From NCBI RefSeq assembly GCF_013155125.1, contig NZ_CP053564.1, forward strand, positions 4,037,501 to 4,101,500: 64,000 nucleotides of DNA. The letters run 5' to 3'. The notes below the pieces were generated by a model. That model had not been told where the DNA came from. It was given only the letters and a program-made list of their open reading frames with translations, and did not search any database. This DNA is from Pseudonocardia broussonetiae (GTDB taxonomy: Bacteria > Actinomycetota > Actinomycetes > Mycobacteriales > Pseudonocardiaceae). Shown in pieces: positions 25,806 through 33,575 of the stretch. Positions within the stretch are counted from its first letter, which is position 1. Each line of letters opens with the position of its first letter. Both the position numbers and the translations under genes were made by a program.

Positions 25806-26383
25806 GAGCCCGTCGCTGTCCCCGGACGCGCCGGCTCATCAGGTCGGGGTCCATCGCCGCGCCACGACGCCCACAGCAGGGCAAGCGCGCCGAGGGTGAT
25901 CGCGGTGTCGGCCAGGTTGAACGTGGGGAACCAACCCAGCCACAGAAAGTCGGTGACCGCCCCGTCCCCGACCCGGTCGATGATATTGGCCACCGCCCCA
26001 CCCAGCACCAGGCCCGCCGGCAGCGCCGGGCGCAGGCGGCCCAGCACAATCGCCACCGCCACCCCGACGGTGACCACCGAGGCCCCGCCGAGCACCACCC
26101 ACGTCGGCAAGCCGTCGCCGAGGCTGAACGCCACCCCGGTGTTGTGGCTGAGCTGCAACCGACCGATCCCGAGCTCCACCGGGGCCCCGGGCAGCCCGGT
26201 GTCGGCCAGCCACTTGGTCACCACATCGACCAGTACGGTCACCAGAGCGGCCAGGCCGGCCACTGCGGCCGGCCGGCCGGTTCGGGAGAATCGGCTCCGC
26301 AACGAGAGCGGCCTCGCCTGCGGATCCTGCGGTTGAGGATCCCGACAGGACCCGCCTTGATCGGGCCGACCCTGGATCGTCAT
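25802..26383 (-). CDS. lspA: Signal peptidase II
   Basis: 193 aa integral membrane aspartyl protease that cleaves prolipoproteins before the lipidated Cys. Four helices; conserved boxes are DVVTKW, LSHNTGVAFSLGDG, GGAVANIIDR (first catalytic Asp) and FPTFNLADTAI (second catalytic Asp). ATG at 26381-26383 was chosen because it leaves the usual N-terminal length; the frame is open much further upstream without homology. It overlaps the TlpA-like lipoprotein gene (ATGA), whose product is itself a lipoprotein substrate. lspA copies are known in metal-resistance islands of several phyla. Confidence 0.92.
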   Translation of the reverse strand: MTIQGRPDQGGSCRDPQPQDPQARPLSLRSRFSRTGRPAAVAGLAALVTVLVDVVTKWLADTGLPGAPVELGIGRLQLSHNTGVAFSLGDGLPTWVVLGGASVVTVGVAVAIVLGRLRPALPAGLVLGGAVANIIDRVGDGAVTDFLWLGWFPTFNLADTAITLGALALLWASWRGDGPRPDEPARPGTATGS

Positions 26384-26562
26384 GGGGCGATGATAGAAGT
26401 CGGCGGCGATGACAGCGGAGGCGGCCCGCGACATGGTGCGGGAAGCAGCGTCACCGGAAGCAGCGTCACCGGTGCCCAGCGGCGCGCGCCGGTGCGGCGG
26501 ACAGCGGTGGGCGGCAGGGCCTGGGGCATCCGAGCGAACCGGCCCGGCCGGCCGCTGGCCAG

Positions 26563-27035
26563 GTGGGGGTGTTGATCGTGCCCGGGGCCGCGGTTCGCCG
26601 GTACGTGCGCCCGGCCGCCGAGGCGTTGGTTGCCCGCGGGATAGACGCACGCCTGCTGCCGGCCCCGGGGGAGCCGGGGACCCCGGCCGACCTGCCCGAC
26701 TACAGCGCCCAGCTCGCCCGGCGGATCAGCGCAGCTCCGGTGGACCCTGTTGATCGGCCTGTCGGTCGGGGCCCTGGCCGCCGCTCTGGCCGCCGCCGAC
26801 GTCCGAGGGCGTCGACCCGCGCCACCTGCAGGCCAGCGCCGCCTACCGCAACGTGGACATCCTGCTGTTCCAGCACGGCGTGCACTCCGCCGGCATCGCC
26901 GAGCCCGAACAACGGCTGGGCGCAGCGCGCCGACACGGCGCCACCGCGCGGCTGCTCGCGGTCGACCCCCGACGGTTCCCGCACGACATCGCCTCGCTCG
27001 GCCGCTACGGTCACGCGCTACCCCGGGCCCGATGA
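26563..27035 (+). pseudogene. Alpha/beta-hydrolase-like remnant plus unassigned fragment
   Basis: From the GTG at 26563, VLIVPGAAVRRYVRPAAEA and ARGIDARLLPAPGEPGTPAD look like the N-terminus of a small alpha/beta hydrolase. Near 26740 the frame shifts, and LLIGLSVGALAAALAAADV carries the nucleophile-elbow-like GLSVG. The catalytic Asp and His are not found. A further open stretch 26853-27035 (MDILLFQHGVHSAG...) is in another frame with a different, unrecognised sequence. I read 26384-27251 as decayed DNA: nothing intact lies in it, and 27036-27251 shows no feature at all. Confidence 0.5.
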
Positions 27036-27251
27036 CCATGGTCACCGCTGCACGTTTCGGCCGCGATCGCCGGCCTACACGAGGCCGGTCTCGATGGCCC
27101 CGGCTCGCCAGACAGCGGTCGCGGGACGGCAGGCCGGCCACCTAGGTGATACGGAGCCCGGGCACGCGACCTCGCCCTGCCCGGACCACAACGACCCGGT
27201 CAATCAGACCCCCATGCGCTCGTCCGTGCCCGGTCGGCCGTGCTTGCGGTC

Positions 27252-27857
27252 CTACAAGCCGAAGGCGCCGCCCTCGACCAGGATGACGATGCCCAGACCG
27301 ATCAGCACGACCGGGAACAGCACCTGCTCCCAGCGCTCCAACACCTCGGCGATCGGCTTGCGGGTGGCGACATAACGCGCCGCGACGACCAACACCGCCA
27401 CCAGGGCGAGGAAGACGATCGAGTAGGCAACGATGCCCCCGGTGCCGACCGTGGCGAAGACCGGCACGTACACACCGATGTTGTCACCGCCGTTGGCGAA
27501 GGTGACAGCGGCGATGGTGGGCACGCTGAGCGCCTTGCCGCTCACCTTGTCGTCGTCATCGTCATCGTCGCGCCACGCCCGCCATGCCCGCCAGGCCGCG
27601 AGCACACCGAGGACCAGAGGGATGAGCCCGAAGTACGGGATGACCTCCTCGGGCAGGAAGCTGCGCGCGCCCAATGCAACGAGCACCGCCGCGGCCAGGA
27701 TGGCGCCGAAACCAAGGTATTGGCCACCGAGGATTCTCGTCGTGGTGCCCGGCACGCCGGCACCTCGCGCGTAGAACAACGACAGCACGATGACGTCGTC
27801 GATGTTGGTGACCGTGAACAGGCCGACCGCCTGCACGGCCCAGGTGAGGGGTTCCAT
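27252..27857 (-). CDS. CadD-family cadmium resistance transporter
   Basis: 201 aa, six membrane helices. The start LFTVTNIDDVIVLSLFYARG is the CadD/LysE-superfamily signature, and FANGGDNIGVYVPVF is the second internal repeat. A central cytoplasmic Asp run (WRDDDDDDDKVSG) may bind cations. ATG 27855-27857 has AGAAGG before it; an in-frame start 42 bp upstream is possible. CadD proteins confer Cd(II) efflux or sequestration. It is monocistronic, with no adjacent regulator; the palindrome at 28083 lies 226 bp upstream. Confidence 0.88.
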   Translation of the reverse strand: MEPLTWAVQAVGLFTVTNIDDVIVLSLFYARGAGVPGTTTRILGGQYLGFGAILAAAVLVALGARSFLPEEVIPYFGLIPLVLGVLAAWRAWRAWRDDDDDDDKVSGKALSVPTIAAVTFANGGDNIGVYVPVFATVGTGGIVAYSIVFLALVAVLVVAARYVATRKPIAEVLERWEQVLFPVVLIGLGIVILVEGGAFGL

Positions 27858-28082
27858 GAGTGCCTTCTGATCGATCACCGGCAACGTCCAAGGCGTCACC
27901 TCGGTGAGCTACGACATGACCGTGCGGGCGGTCAGCGGCGCGTCATGACGAGCGGCGGGGCGACGCAGCCGTCCGGGCGGCGGGGCATTTCTGGCTGCCC
28001 GGCACATGACCGGCGCGGATGTTCGATGTCGGGACTCGGAAGCGGCCCTGGGCAGCTAGCGCGGGTTTGCGCAATCAGCCTC

Positions 28083-28104
28083 AGCATCGTCATGCGACGA
28101 TGCT
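28083..28104. promoter_or_regulatory. Perfect 9-bp inverted repeat in the cadD-merR intergenic region
   Basis: AGCATCGTC (28083-28091) and GACGATGCT (28096-28104) flank ATGC. The 405 bp between cadD (27857) and merR (28263) contain no gene; this palindrome and the MerR promoter at 28225 are the only features. It may be an ArsR- or TetR-type operator belonging to a lost regulator or controlling cadD. Confidence 0.45.
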
Positions 28105-28224
28105 AGCACTATCGACAGCTGTCACAGCTCAGCACCGATCCCCCTGTTGATCCCGTCATACTTGCCTTCGGGCCCTTGGCCTGGTGACTCGCTCACGGTG
28201 TCTCTGCCGAGGCCGAAGAGCGGC

Positions 28225-28256
28225 TTGACCCTGTACTCGGGTACGGGGTTCATGCT
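28225..28256 (+). promoter_or_regulatory. mer-type promoter/operator (20-bp spacer), probably leaderless
   Basis: -35 TTGACC (28225-28230), a 20-bp spacer with GTAC-tcgg-GTAC (28233-28244), and -10 CATGCT (28251-28256). GTAC arms around a short centre are typical of Hg(II)-MerR operators. The GTG start of merR lies seven bases after the -10, exactly as at the MerR gene at 14794. The regulator thus drives its own operon (merR-merB-rhodanese). Confidence 0.85.
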
Positions 28257-28262
28257 GGTCGG

Positions 28263-28715
28263 GTGAGGACGAGTGAGGTGGCCGCGCGGGCGCGCGTGAA
28301 TCCGCAGACCCTGCGCTACTACGAGCGACGTGGGTTGCTGGCGGAGCCGGCGCGGTCCGCGTCGGGGTATCGCGCCTACAGCCCGCAGGCCGTGCAGGTC
28401 GTGCGGTTCATCAAACGGGCCCAAGACCTGGGCTTCGCGCTCGACGACATCGTGTCGCTGCTGCGGTTGGCCGAGGGCGGCCCGGAGGGCTGCGACGCGA
28501 CCCGGGCGATGTCGGTGGAGAAGATCGCGGACCTGGACGGGCGGATCGCCGACCTGGTGGCGATGCGCGCGGCGCTCGCCCGCCTCGTGGCGACCTGTGA
28601 GCAGCCACGCAACCATCGCGAGTGCCCGATCCTGGCGCAGATCACCAGCGACCCCGAGGACAGCGACCCCGAGGACAGCGACCCCGAGGACAGCGACCCG
28701 AGGGACCGGCCATGA
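28263..28715 (+). CDS. merR: Mercury-sensing MerR regulator
   Basis: 150 aa. MerR helix-turn-helix (RTSEVAARARVNPQTLRYYERRG) and dimerisation helix. Cys77, Cys112 and Cys121 have exactly the spacing (35 and 9) of the Hg(II) ligands Cys82/117/126 of Tn501/Tn21 MerR, which supports Hg(II) sensing. The C-terminal tail has three tandem copies of DPEDS encoded by a 15-bp repeat (28650-28694), absent from classical MerR. It starts leaderless from the promoter at 28225 and overlaps merB by 4 bp. Confidence 0.93.
   Translation: MRTSEVAARARVNPQTLRYYERRGLLAEPARSASGYRAYSPQAVQVVRFIKRAQDLGFALDDIVSLLRLAEGGPEGCDATRAMSVEKIADLDGRIADLVAMRAALARLVATCEQPRNHRECPILAQITSDPEDSDPEDSDPEDSDPRDRP
28650..28694 (+). repeat. 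15-bp tandem repeat, three copies, in the merR 3' end
   Basis: The unit cgaccccgaggacag is repeated about three times and followed by a partial fourth copy; being a multiple of three it keeps the frame and encodes the acidic DPEDS repeat at the MerR C-terminus. It is a slippage-prone site likely to vary between strains. Confidence 0.8.
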
Positions 28716-29704
28716 CGACGCCCCCGGGACGACCGTTGCGGATCGAATCGCTGCGCGACCCCGACCGAGACGGCGTCGCCGCCCGGCAGGCGGGGCTGCC
28801 CGCCGCGGTGCGTGAGCTGCACCGCTGGTTGCTGCGGGCGTTCCTCGCGACCGGGTGGGCCCCTCACCGCGACGACGTCCCGGTGGGCGGGGTCGGTCGG
28901 GATGCCGCATTCCGGGCGCTGAGCGATGTCGACCTGGTGCAGCTGGACACCGATGGGCACATCGCGGTCGCCTACCCGTTCTCCGGCCGCCAGACCGGGC
29001 ACACGGTGCGGCTCGACGGCGGCCCGGTGCTGCATGCGATGTGCGCGATCGACGCTCTCGGTATCCCGTTGATGAGCGGGCAGAACGGGGTGATCGTGTC
29101 GGCCGACCCGGACGATGGGCATCCGATCCGCATCGAGCGCCGCGGTGAGAGCTGGCGGTGGACGCCCGAGGGCACGGCGGTCCTGCTCGGGCAGAGCAGC
29201 AGCCGCGGCGCGGCCGCGGACTGCCTGTGCCCGAGCATCACCTTCCACACCAGCCGTGATCGCGCCATGGACCACCTGCATGGCCGGCCCGAGCTGTCCG
29301 GCGTCGTGCTCGACCAGGTCCAGGCCCTCGACGACGCCGGCCGGTCCTTCGGTCCGTTGCTCGCCCCGGAGGGGATGTCCGTGGAGATGCTGCACACCGA
29401 GGGCTGCCCGAACGCCATCGAGTACCTGCCACGGCTGCGGGAGCTGGTCGCCGGCGCCGACATCACCCAACCGGTGCGGGTGCGGATCATCACCACCCCA
29501 GAGCAGGCGCTGCATGAGCGGTTCCTGGGCTCGCCCACGATCCGGGTCAATGGTCGCGACGTCGACCCGTCCGCCGCGCAGCGCCGCGACTACGGGCTGA
29601 GCTGCCGCCTCTACACCCGCCCCGACGGGCTGCGCGGCACCCCGTCCGACGATTGGGTGCTTGCCCTGCTCCGGCCGAACCCGGCCGGCGACCCGGACCG
29701 CTGA
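28712..29704 (+). CDS. merB: Alkylmercury lyase with C-terminal thioredoxin-like domain
   Basis: 330 aa. MerB splits carbon-mercury bonds. The catalytic pair Cys111 and Asp114 is in HAMCAIDALGIP, and the second essential Cys lies in ADCLCPSITF (Cys171/173, family CxP box), equal to Cys96/Asp99/Cys159 of R831b MerB. After residue 215 a separate domain begins (VEMLHTEGCPNAIEYLPRL ... LGSPTIRVNGRDVDP) with a thioredoxin/glutaredoxin-like pattern, which classical 212-aa MerB lacks. Located directly after merR (ATGA overlap). No merA follows, so Hg(II) reduction must be provided elsewhere or Hg handled by thiols. Confidence 0.93.
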   Translation: MTTPPGRPLRIESLRDPDRDGVAARQAGLPAAVRELHRWLLRAFLATGWAPHRDDVPVGGVGRDAAFRALSDVDLVQLDTDGHIAVAYPFSGRQTGHTVRLDGGPVLHAMCAIDALGIPLMSGQNGVIVSADPDDGHPIRIERRGESWRWTPEGTAVLLGQSSSRGAAADCLCPSITFHTSRDRAMDHLHGRPELSGVVLDQVQALDDAGRSFGPLLAPEGMSVEMLHTEGCPNAIEYLPRLRELVAGADITQPVRVRIITTPEQALHERFLGSPTIRVNGRDVDPSAAQRRDYGLSCRLYTRPDGLRGTPSDDWVLALLRPNPAGDPDR

Positions 29705-29714
29705 GGAGACCCGC

Positions 29715-30380
29715 ATGTCTTCGATCGACTACCCGCAGCTGCGCCGGCTGCTCGATGACGGCGCGCAGCTCGTGGAGGTACTGCCCGCAGGCGAGTACAC
29801 CGAGATGCACCTGCCGGGCGCGGTGAACATCCCGCTCAAGGCCCTCGATGCCGCCGCCACCACGGCCCTGGACCGGGACCGGCCGGTGATCGTGTACTGC
29901 TGGGACGGGCTTTGAGACATGAGCCCGCGAGCCGCGTGCCGGCTCTCCATGCTCGGGTTCACCCAGGTCTACGACTACGTGCCGGGCAAGGTCGACTGGC
30001 TCGCCCGCAACCAGCCGGTCGAAGGAACCGACGCCGACACCACGACGATCGGCCGGCATCTGCGCCACGAGGTGACGACCGCCCGGCCGGAGGAGCCCAT
30101 CTCGCAGGTCCGGGCCCGGGTCGCCCGCTCCGCGCACCGCTTCGCGCTGGTCACCACCGCCGACGGCACCCTGCTCGGGCGGCTGCGGGCCGCCGCCCTC
30201 GACGACACCGATCCGACCCGGGCGGTGAGTCAGGTGATGGAGGCCGGGCCGTCCACGCTGCGACCGCACGAACCCGCCGCCGCGATCAAGGACCGGCTCG
30301 TCGACAAGGGGTTGACCTACGCGATCGTCGCCGACCCGGACGGGCGCCTGCTGGGCACAGTGCATCTCGCCGACCTGTGA
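29715..30380 (+). CDS. Rhodanese-CBS protein with an in-frame TGA (candidate selenocysteine or nonsense)
   Basis: ATG at 29715 with AGGAGA before it. The first 66 codons encode a rhodanese-like domain (YPQLRRLLDDGAQLVEVLP ... HLPGAVNIPLKAL ... VIVYCWDGL). A TGA at 29913-29915 follows, and the same frame continues without change as DMSPRAACRLSMLGFTQVYDYVPGKVDWL, then a pair of CBS-like repeats to TAG/TGA at 30380. Homologues as I know them have Cys at the TGA position (YCWDxxCDMSPRAA). Either the codon is a nonsense mutation or it encodes selenocysteine. A hairpin GAGCC/GGCTC (29929-29933/29941-29945) with a seven-base loop beginning with G lies 18 bases after the TGA, within the bacterial SECIS spacing. 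It is the third gene of the mer operon. Confidence 0.7.
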
Positions 30381-30555
30381 TCAGGCCTGCACCGGGCGGC
30401 GTCGGGACGGAGCCGAGCGCGACGCGACCGGCGACACGGCCTGCTGGACCTGCTGCTGGCTTCGTCGGCCGGACGCCCGGCGTTGGACGCGTTGCTAGTT
30501 CTGACAGGCTGTGTCGTCCCGGCCGGCCTCACCGGCTCGTCTCGGCCGCGCCTGT

Positions 30556-30692
30556 GGGAGGTGCCCGCCCTGGGCGTGCAGCTGACCGTCGGGATCGCCC
30601 TCCTCGTCCGACCGGACGTCGTCGGTGCGGAGCAGTTCCGCGCCGTCGGAATCGCCTGGGTGCCCGACCTCCTCGCCGAGCAGCGGTGGGCT
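30556..30692 (+). pseudogene. CtaG (cytochrome c oxidase assembly) C-terminal remnant
   Basis: The stretch VQLTVGIALLVRPDVVGAEQF and AVGIAWVPDLLAEQRW aligns by eye with the end of the CtaG part at 35308-36213 (GVGIGLLLRSEP..., GLPWVPDLLDQQRLAG). No start or upstream part of the gene is present. It is fused in frame to an unrelated fragment, which shows recombination between remnants. Confidence 0.55.
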
Positions 30693-30699
30693 ACGACGG

Positions 30700-31035
30700 C
30701 TACCAGCGCCGAGGCCGGGCAGCTGCTGCGCTGCCGGTTCGGCATCGGCAGCGTCGGCGGGGTCGGTTCGCGGCCCAACGCCTCCGACCACCCGGCCGGG
30801 CTGGCGCTGGATCTGTTCGTCAACCGCGCCACCGGTGACGCGCTGGCCGACTGCGCGCTGCGTAACCGAGGCCCGCTCGCCGGTCAAGTACGTCATCTTC
30901 CGGCAGCGGATCAACAGCGGGTCGGGCTGGCGGCAGATGGAGGACCGGGGGTCGCCGGTGGCCAACCACATGGAACACGTACACATATCGTTCGACAGCA
31001 GCCCGGGTGGCTCGCTCGCCTCCGTCAGCTGCTGA
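30700..31035 (+). pseudogene. LAS/M15-type peptidase-like remnant, frameshifted
   Basis: In one frame: LLRCRFGIGSVGGVGSRPNAS, DHPAGLALDLFVN. Near 30870 the frame changes, then VKYVIFRQRINSGSGWRQME and VANHMEHVHISFD. The SDHPxGxALD, VKYVIxRQ and HxxHVHxSFD boxes are those of the C-terminal domain of the transglycosylase at 4995 (SDHSRGQACDY, VKYLIWQGR, HFDHVHASFE). The gene has lost its start and carries an indel. With the CtaG remnant it fills the 30381-31067 gap. Confidence 0.6.
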
Positions 31036-31067
31036 GCGTCCGGACCGGTCGCGGTCTGCCGGGCAAC

Positions 31068-32135
31068 TCAGCCGAGCTGCTCGGCGAGCCAGCACGCGTC
31101 CCGGCCCACCCACCCGACGAGGGCCGAACCGCGGGTGTGCAGCCACGGCAGCCCCAGCACCCCGAGGCCGGGCACCGGGCTCACACCGCGGCGATGCAGC
31201 GGCCAGCCGTCCGCGCCGACCGCCTCGGCGGGCAACCAGGTGTAGTCGGGTCGGTACCCGGTGGCCCAGACCACGGCGTCGACCTGCTGCCGGTCGCTGC
31301 CGGTGAAGGACACGGTGCCACCGTCGGCTGCGGTGAGCCGACCAGTGAGGCGTACGCCGAGTCGGGCGACATCCCGCAGCCGGGTGCCGATCAGCGCCTC
31401 CTTGGTGGCCAGGCGCTGACCGAGCCGGGATCCGACAGTGATGTCCATGACGTGGGTGCGGGTCAGCCAGAAGAACAGGTCCCGACCCGCCAGCTGTTGC
31501 GGCAGGCTGGGCTGACGGGTGCCGACCGCGAGCGTGACCTCGTGCGTCGCCGCGAGCTCGGTGGCGATCTGGGCACCCGAGTTGCCTGCTCCGACGACGA
31601 GCACCCGGCCGGCCGGGAGCTGGGCGGGATTACGGTACTCACTCGAATGCACCTGCATCACCCATGGCGCGAGGTTGGCGCCCAGACGCGGAACGGCAGG
31701 CACCTGGAACGGCCCGGTCGCGGCCACCACACGGCCGGCCCGAATCGTGCCCCGGCTCGTCGTCAGAACGAATCCCCGGGTGCAAGGGTCGAGAGTCAGC
31801 CGCTCCACGGTGGCGCCGGCGTGTACCGGCAGGTCGAAGTGGGTCGCGTACTGCCTCAGGTAGGACGCGACGTCGTCCTTGCCGGGATAGGCGTCGGGAG
31901 GCCCGGGGAACGGAAGCCCGGGCAGCGCCGTGTGGCCGGCCGGGGTGAACAGGCGAAGCGAGTCCCAGCGGGAATCCCAGCTGGCCCCGACGCGGTCGGC
32001 GGCGTCGAGGATGACGAAGTCCTTCCCGGCCCGCGGGCCTTGCTGGGTCAGCGCGTGCCCCATCGCCAGACCGGCCTGACCACCGCCCACCACAGCGACG
32101 TCGACCTGCTCGGGTACTGGATCGGGCTCGTTCAC
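31068..32135 (-). CDS. Flavin-dependent monooxygenase / NAD(P)-binding oxidoreductase
   Basis: 355 aa, group B flavoprotein monooxygenase fold. FAD site GGGQAGLA (VDVAVVGGGQAGLAMG); NADPH site VVGAGNSGAQIA in the middle; the late ATGYRPDYTWLP is the family's third conserved segment. The aromatic SWDSRWDSLRLFTP is typical of the YUC/ArsO-like group. Similar flavoproteins (ArsO) occur in arsenic operons, but no arsR or arsB adjoins it here, so the substrate is open. GTG at 32133-32135. It stands between remnants. Confidence 0.85.
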   Translation of the reverse strand: MNEPDPVPEQVDVAVVGGGQAGLAMGHALTQQGPRAGKDFVILDAADRVGASWDSRWDSLRLFTPAGHTALPGLPFPGPPDAYPGKDDVASYLRQYATHFDLPVHAGATVERLTLDPCTRGFVLTTSRGTIRAGRVVAATGPFQVPAVPRLGANLAPWVMQVHSSEYRNPAQLPAGRVLVVGAGNSGAQIATELAATHEVTLAVGTRQPSLPQQLAGRDLFFWLTRTHVMDITVGSRLGQRLATKEALIGTRLRDVARLGVRLTGRLTAADGGTVSFTGSDRQQVDAVVWATGYRPDYTWLPAEAVGADGWPLHRRGVSPVPGLGVLGLPWLHTRGSALVGWVGRDACWLAEQLG

Positions 32136-32178
32136 GGTCGTCCTCCGGGTGGCCGCTGGTGGTCTGCCTCATCGGGTG

Positions 32179-32290
32179 TCACGACGTCGCCGGGATGAGG
32201 TGGTTGGCCCGGAACACGACGTCGGGGTCGATCTCGGCGCGCACCGCCCGCAGCCGCGGAGCGTGTCGTCGTCGAAGGAGCCGGCCCCGC
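32179..32290 (-). pseudogene. C-terminal fragment of a BBE-type FAD oxidase
   Basis: The minus strand ends with LRAVRAEIDPDVVFRANHLIPATS and a stop at 32179. This is the berberine-bridge-type C-terminus (xxLxxxRxxIDPDNxFRxNxxI). Nothing of the FAD domain is left; the fragment abuts the multicopper oxidase remnant. Confidence 0.55.
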
Positions 32291-32299
32291 GGGAGCCTT

Positions 32300-32766
32300 C
32301 GGGGTGGCGAGAGGTGCTGCATGTGTGCCGGCCTCCGGCACCACGAACTCGTAGTCGAAACCCGTGCCCGGCTCGACCTGCGGCTGGGTGAGGAACGGGG
32401 CTCCGTCCATCGCGTTGACCAGCGAGATGCCGTGCCAGTGCACGGTCGTCGGATCGGGCAGCCCGTTGCGCAGCGGGACACGGAGGGTCTCACCCCCCCG
32501 GAGCCGGATCTCCGGTCCGGGGACGGTGCCGTTGTAGCCCCAGGTCTGTACGGGTGCCCCCTGGAGGTCGAGCCGGACCTGCCCGGCGTCGAGACCGAGC
32601 GTCGTCGCCGGCCCGCGCTGGGACGCCCCGGCGGCAGTGGTGACGGAGCACGCGCCCAGCGCGAGAACCCCCGCCCGGCGCCCGCCATCGTCAGGAACTT
32701 GCGTCGCGTCCAGAGGTTGCGCCGGGGTACGTCTCGGATCCCCCTGAGGGCGTGGGTCTCAGTCAT
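32300..32766 (-). pseudogene. N-terminal remnant of a TAT-exported multicopper oxidase
   Basis: From 32766, a TAT-like start (RRNLWTRRKFLTMAGAG) is followed by a frameshift near 32690. The cupredoxin start then reads VRLDLQGAPVQTWGYNGTVP, GPEIRLRGGETLRVPLRN and TTVHWHGISLVNAMDG, with the first copper-ligand HWHG box. It breaks off after FVVPEAGTH, where the later HCH boxes are missing. It represents a second, dead multicopper oxidase beside the intact one at 48620. Confidence 0.75.
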
Positions 32767-33395
32767 CCCGCGCCGACCTCGGTACCGCCGACCACACGGT
32801 GGAGTGGCTCGAATCGCGCGCCCTCGACGGTGATCGCCGGTGTCATCCCTGGAGCAGGTCGGAGGGACCCTCCGATGTCGGCTGTTCCGACCACCGTGTC
32901 GTCAGGGAATCGGATCCAGCCGATCCGGTCGTCGGTATCCGTGCTGGAGGCGGCGGTGTAGAGGCCGGTCGGTTCCTCCCCCTGCAGGGCCACGAACGAC
33001 CACTCGGCATCGCCGCGGGTGACCCCGCCGTGGATGACGCGACCGTGGATACCCCCGACCAGCGTCGACCCGTCGGCCGTACGGAGATCGAGCAGTCCGC
33101 CGGTGGCGGCGCCGTCGAACCAAACCCCGACCTCGAGCCCGTCGCTGATGAATCCGGTCGCACGACCGTCGTGTACGGCGATGGCCACCGCGACGGTGCC
33201 GTCGGCTGATCGGCCCACGAACACGGTGTCCGACCTCGCCTCAGTCGTGGCGCCGACGGGCGAGGCGGCGGTGAGCGGTGCGTCGGTGGGCCCGGCGCTG
33301 CCGCACCCGGCAGCCGCCGCCAGTACGGCCGACGTCAGGACGACGGCACGGAGGAGGGTGAGGCCGGTCCGGACCCTGTACCTGCGTTGTCGCAT
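32763..33395 (-). CDS. Lipoprotein of unknown function
   Basis: 210 aa from the ATG at 33393-33395. Basic start and signal (RAVVLTSAVLAAAAGCGSAG) with lipobox Cys, a Thr/Ala/Pro linker, then a beta-rich domain (TVFVGRSADGTVAVAIAVHDGRATGFISDG; GGLLDLRTADG) that resembles exported beta-propeller or sandwich proteins. No catalytic residues are visible. Divergent from CopC at 33576; its stop overlaps the start of the multicopper oxidase remnant, so the two may once have formed an operon. Confidence 0.65.
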   Translation of the reverse strand: MRQRRYRVRTGLTLLRAVVLTSAVLAAAAGCGSAGPTDAPLTAASPVGATTEARSDTVFVGRSADGTVAVAIAVHDGRATGFISDGLEVGVWFDGAATGGLLDLRTADGSTLVGGIHGRVIHGGVTRGDAEWSFVALQGEEPTGLYTAASSTDTDDRIGWIRFPDDTVVGTADIGGSLRPAPGMTPAITVEGARFEPLHRVVGGTEVGAG

Positions 33396-33575
33396 CGAAC
33401 CTCCGGCGAAGCAGCTGATGGAGATGAATTCGCTGTCGGGCCGACTTTCGTCACGCACTGTCGGCATGGGTGGAGGAGCTCCCGGCGCAGGTCGTGGATA
33501 CAGTTGCGATCCCGCAGGCCCGAGGGGATCGGCGATCTCGGCGATTTCTGTACGGGATCTGATGGAGGGACGGCG

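Noticed and set aside
28650..28694. 15-bp repeats as a CRISPR-like or iteron array
   Set aside because: Units are directly adjacent without spacers, in frame, and inside the merR coding sequence.
30483..32198. Long plus-strand open frame across the remnants and the flavoprotein
   Set aside because: Only its first part contains CtaG- and peptidase-like pieces; the rest is antisense to the flavin monooxygenase, which has clear FAD and NADPH motifs.
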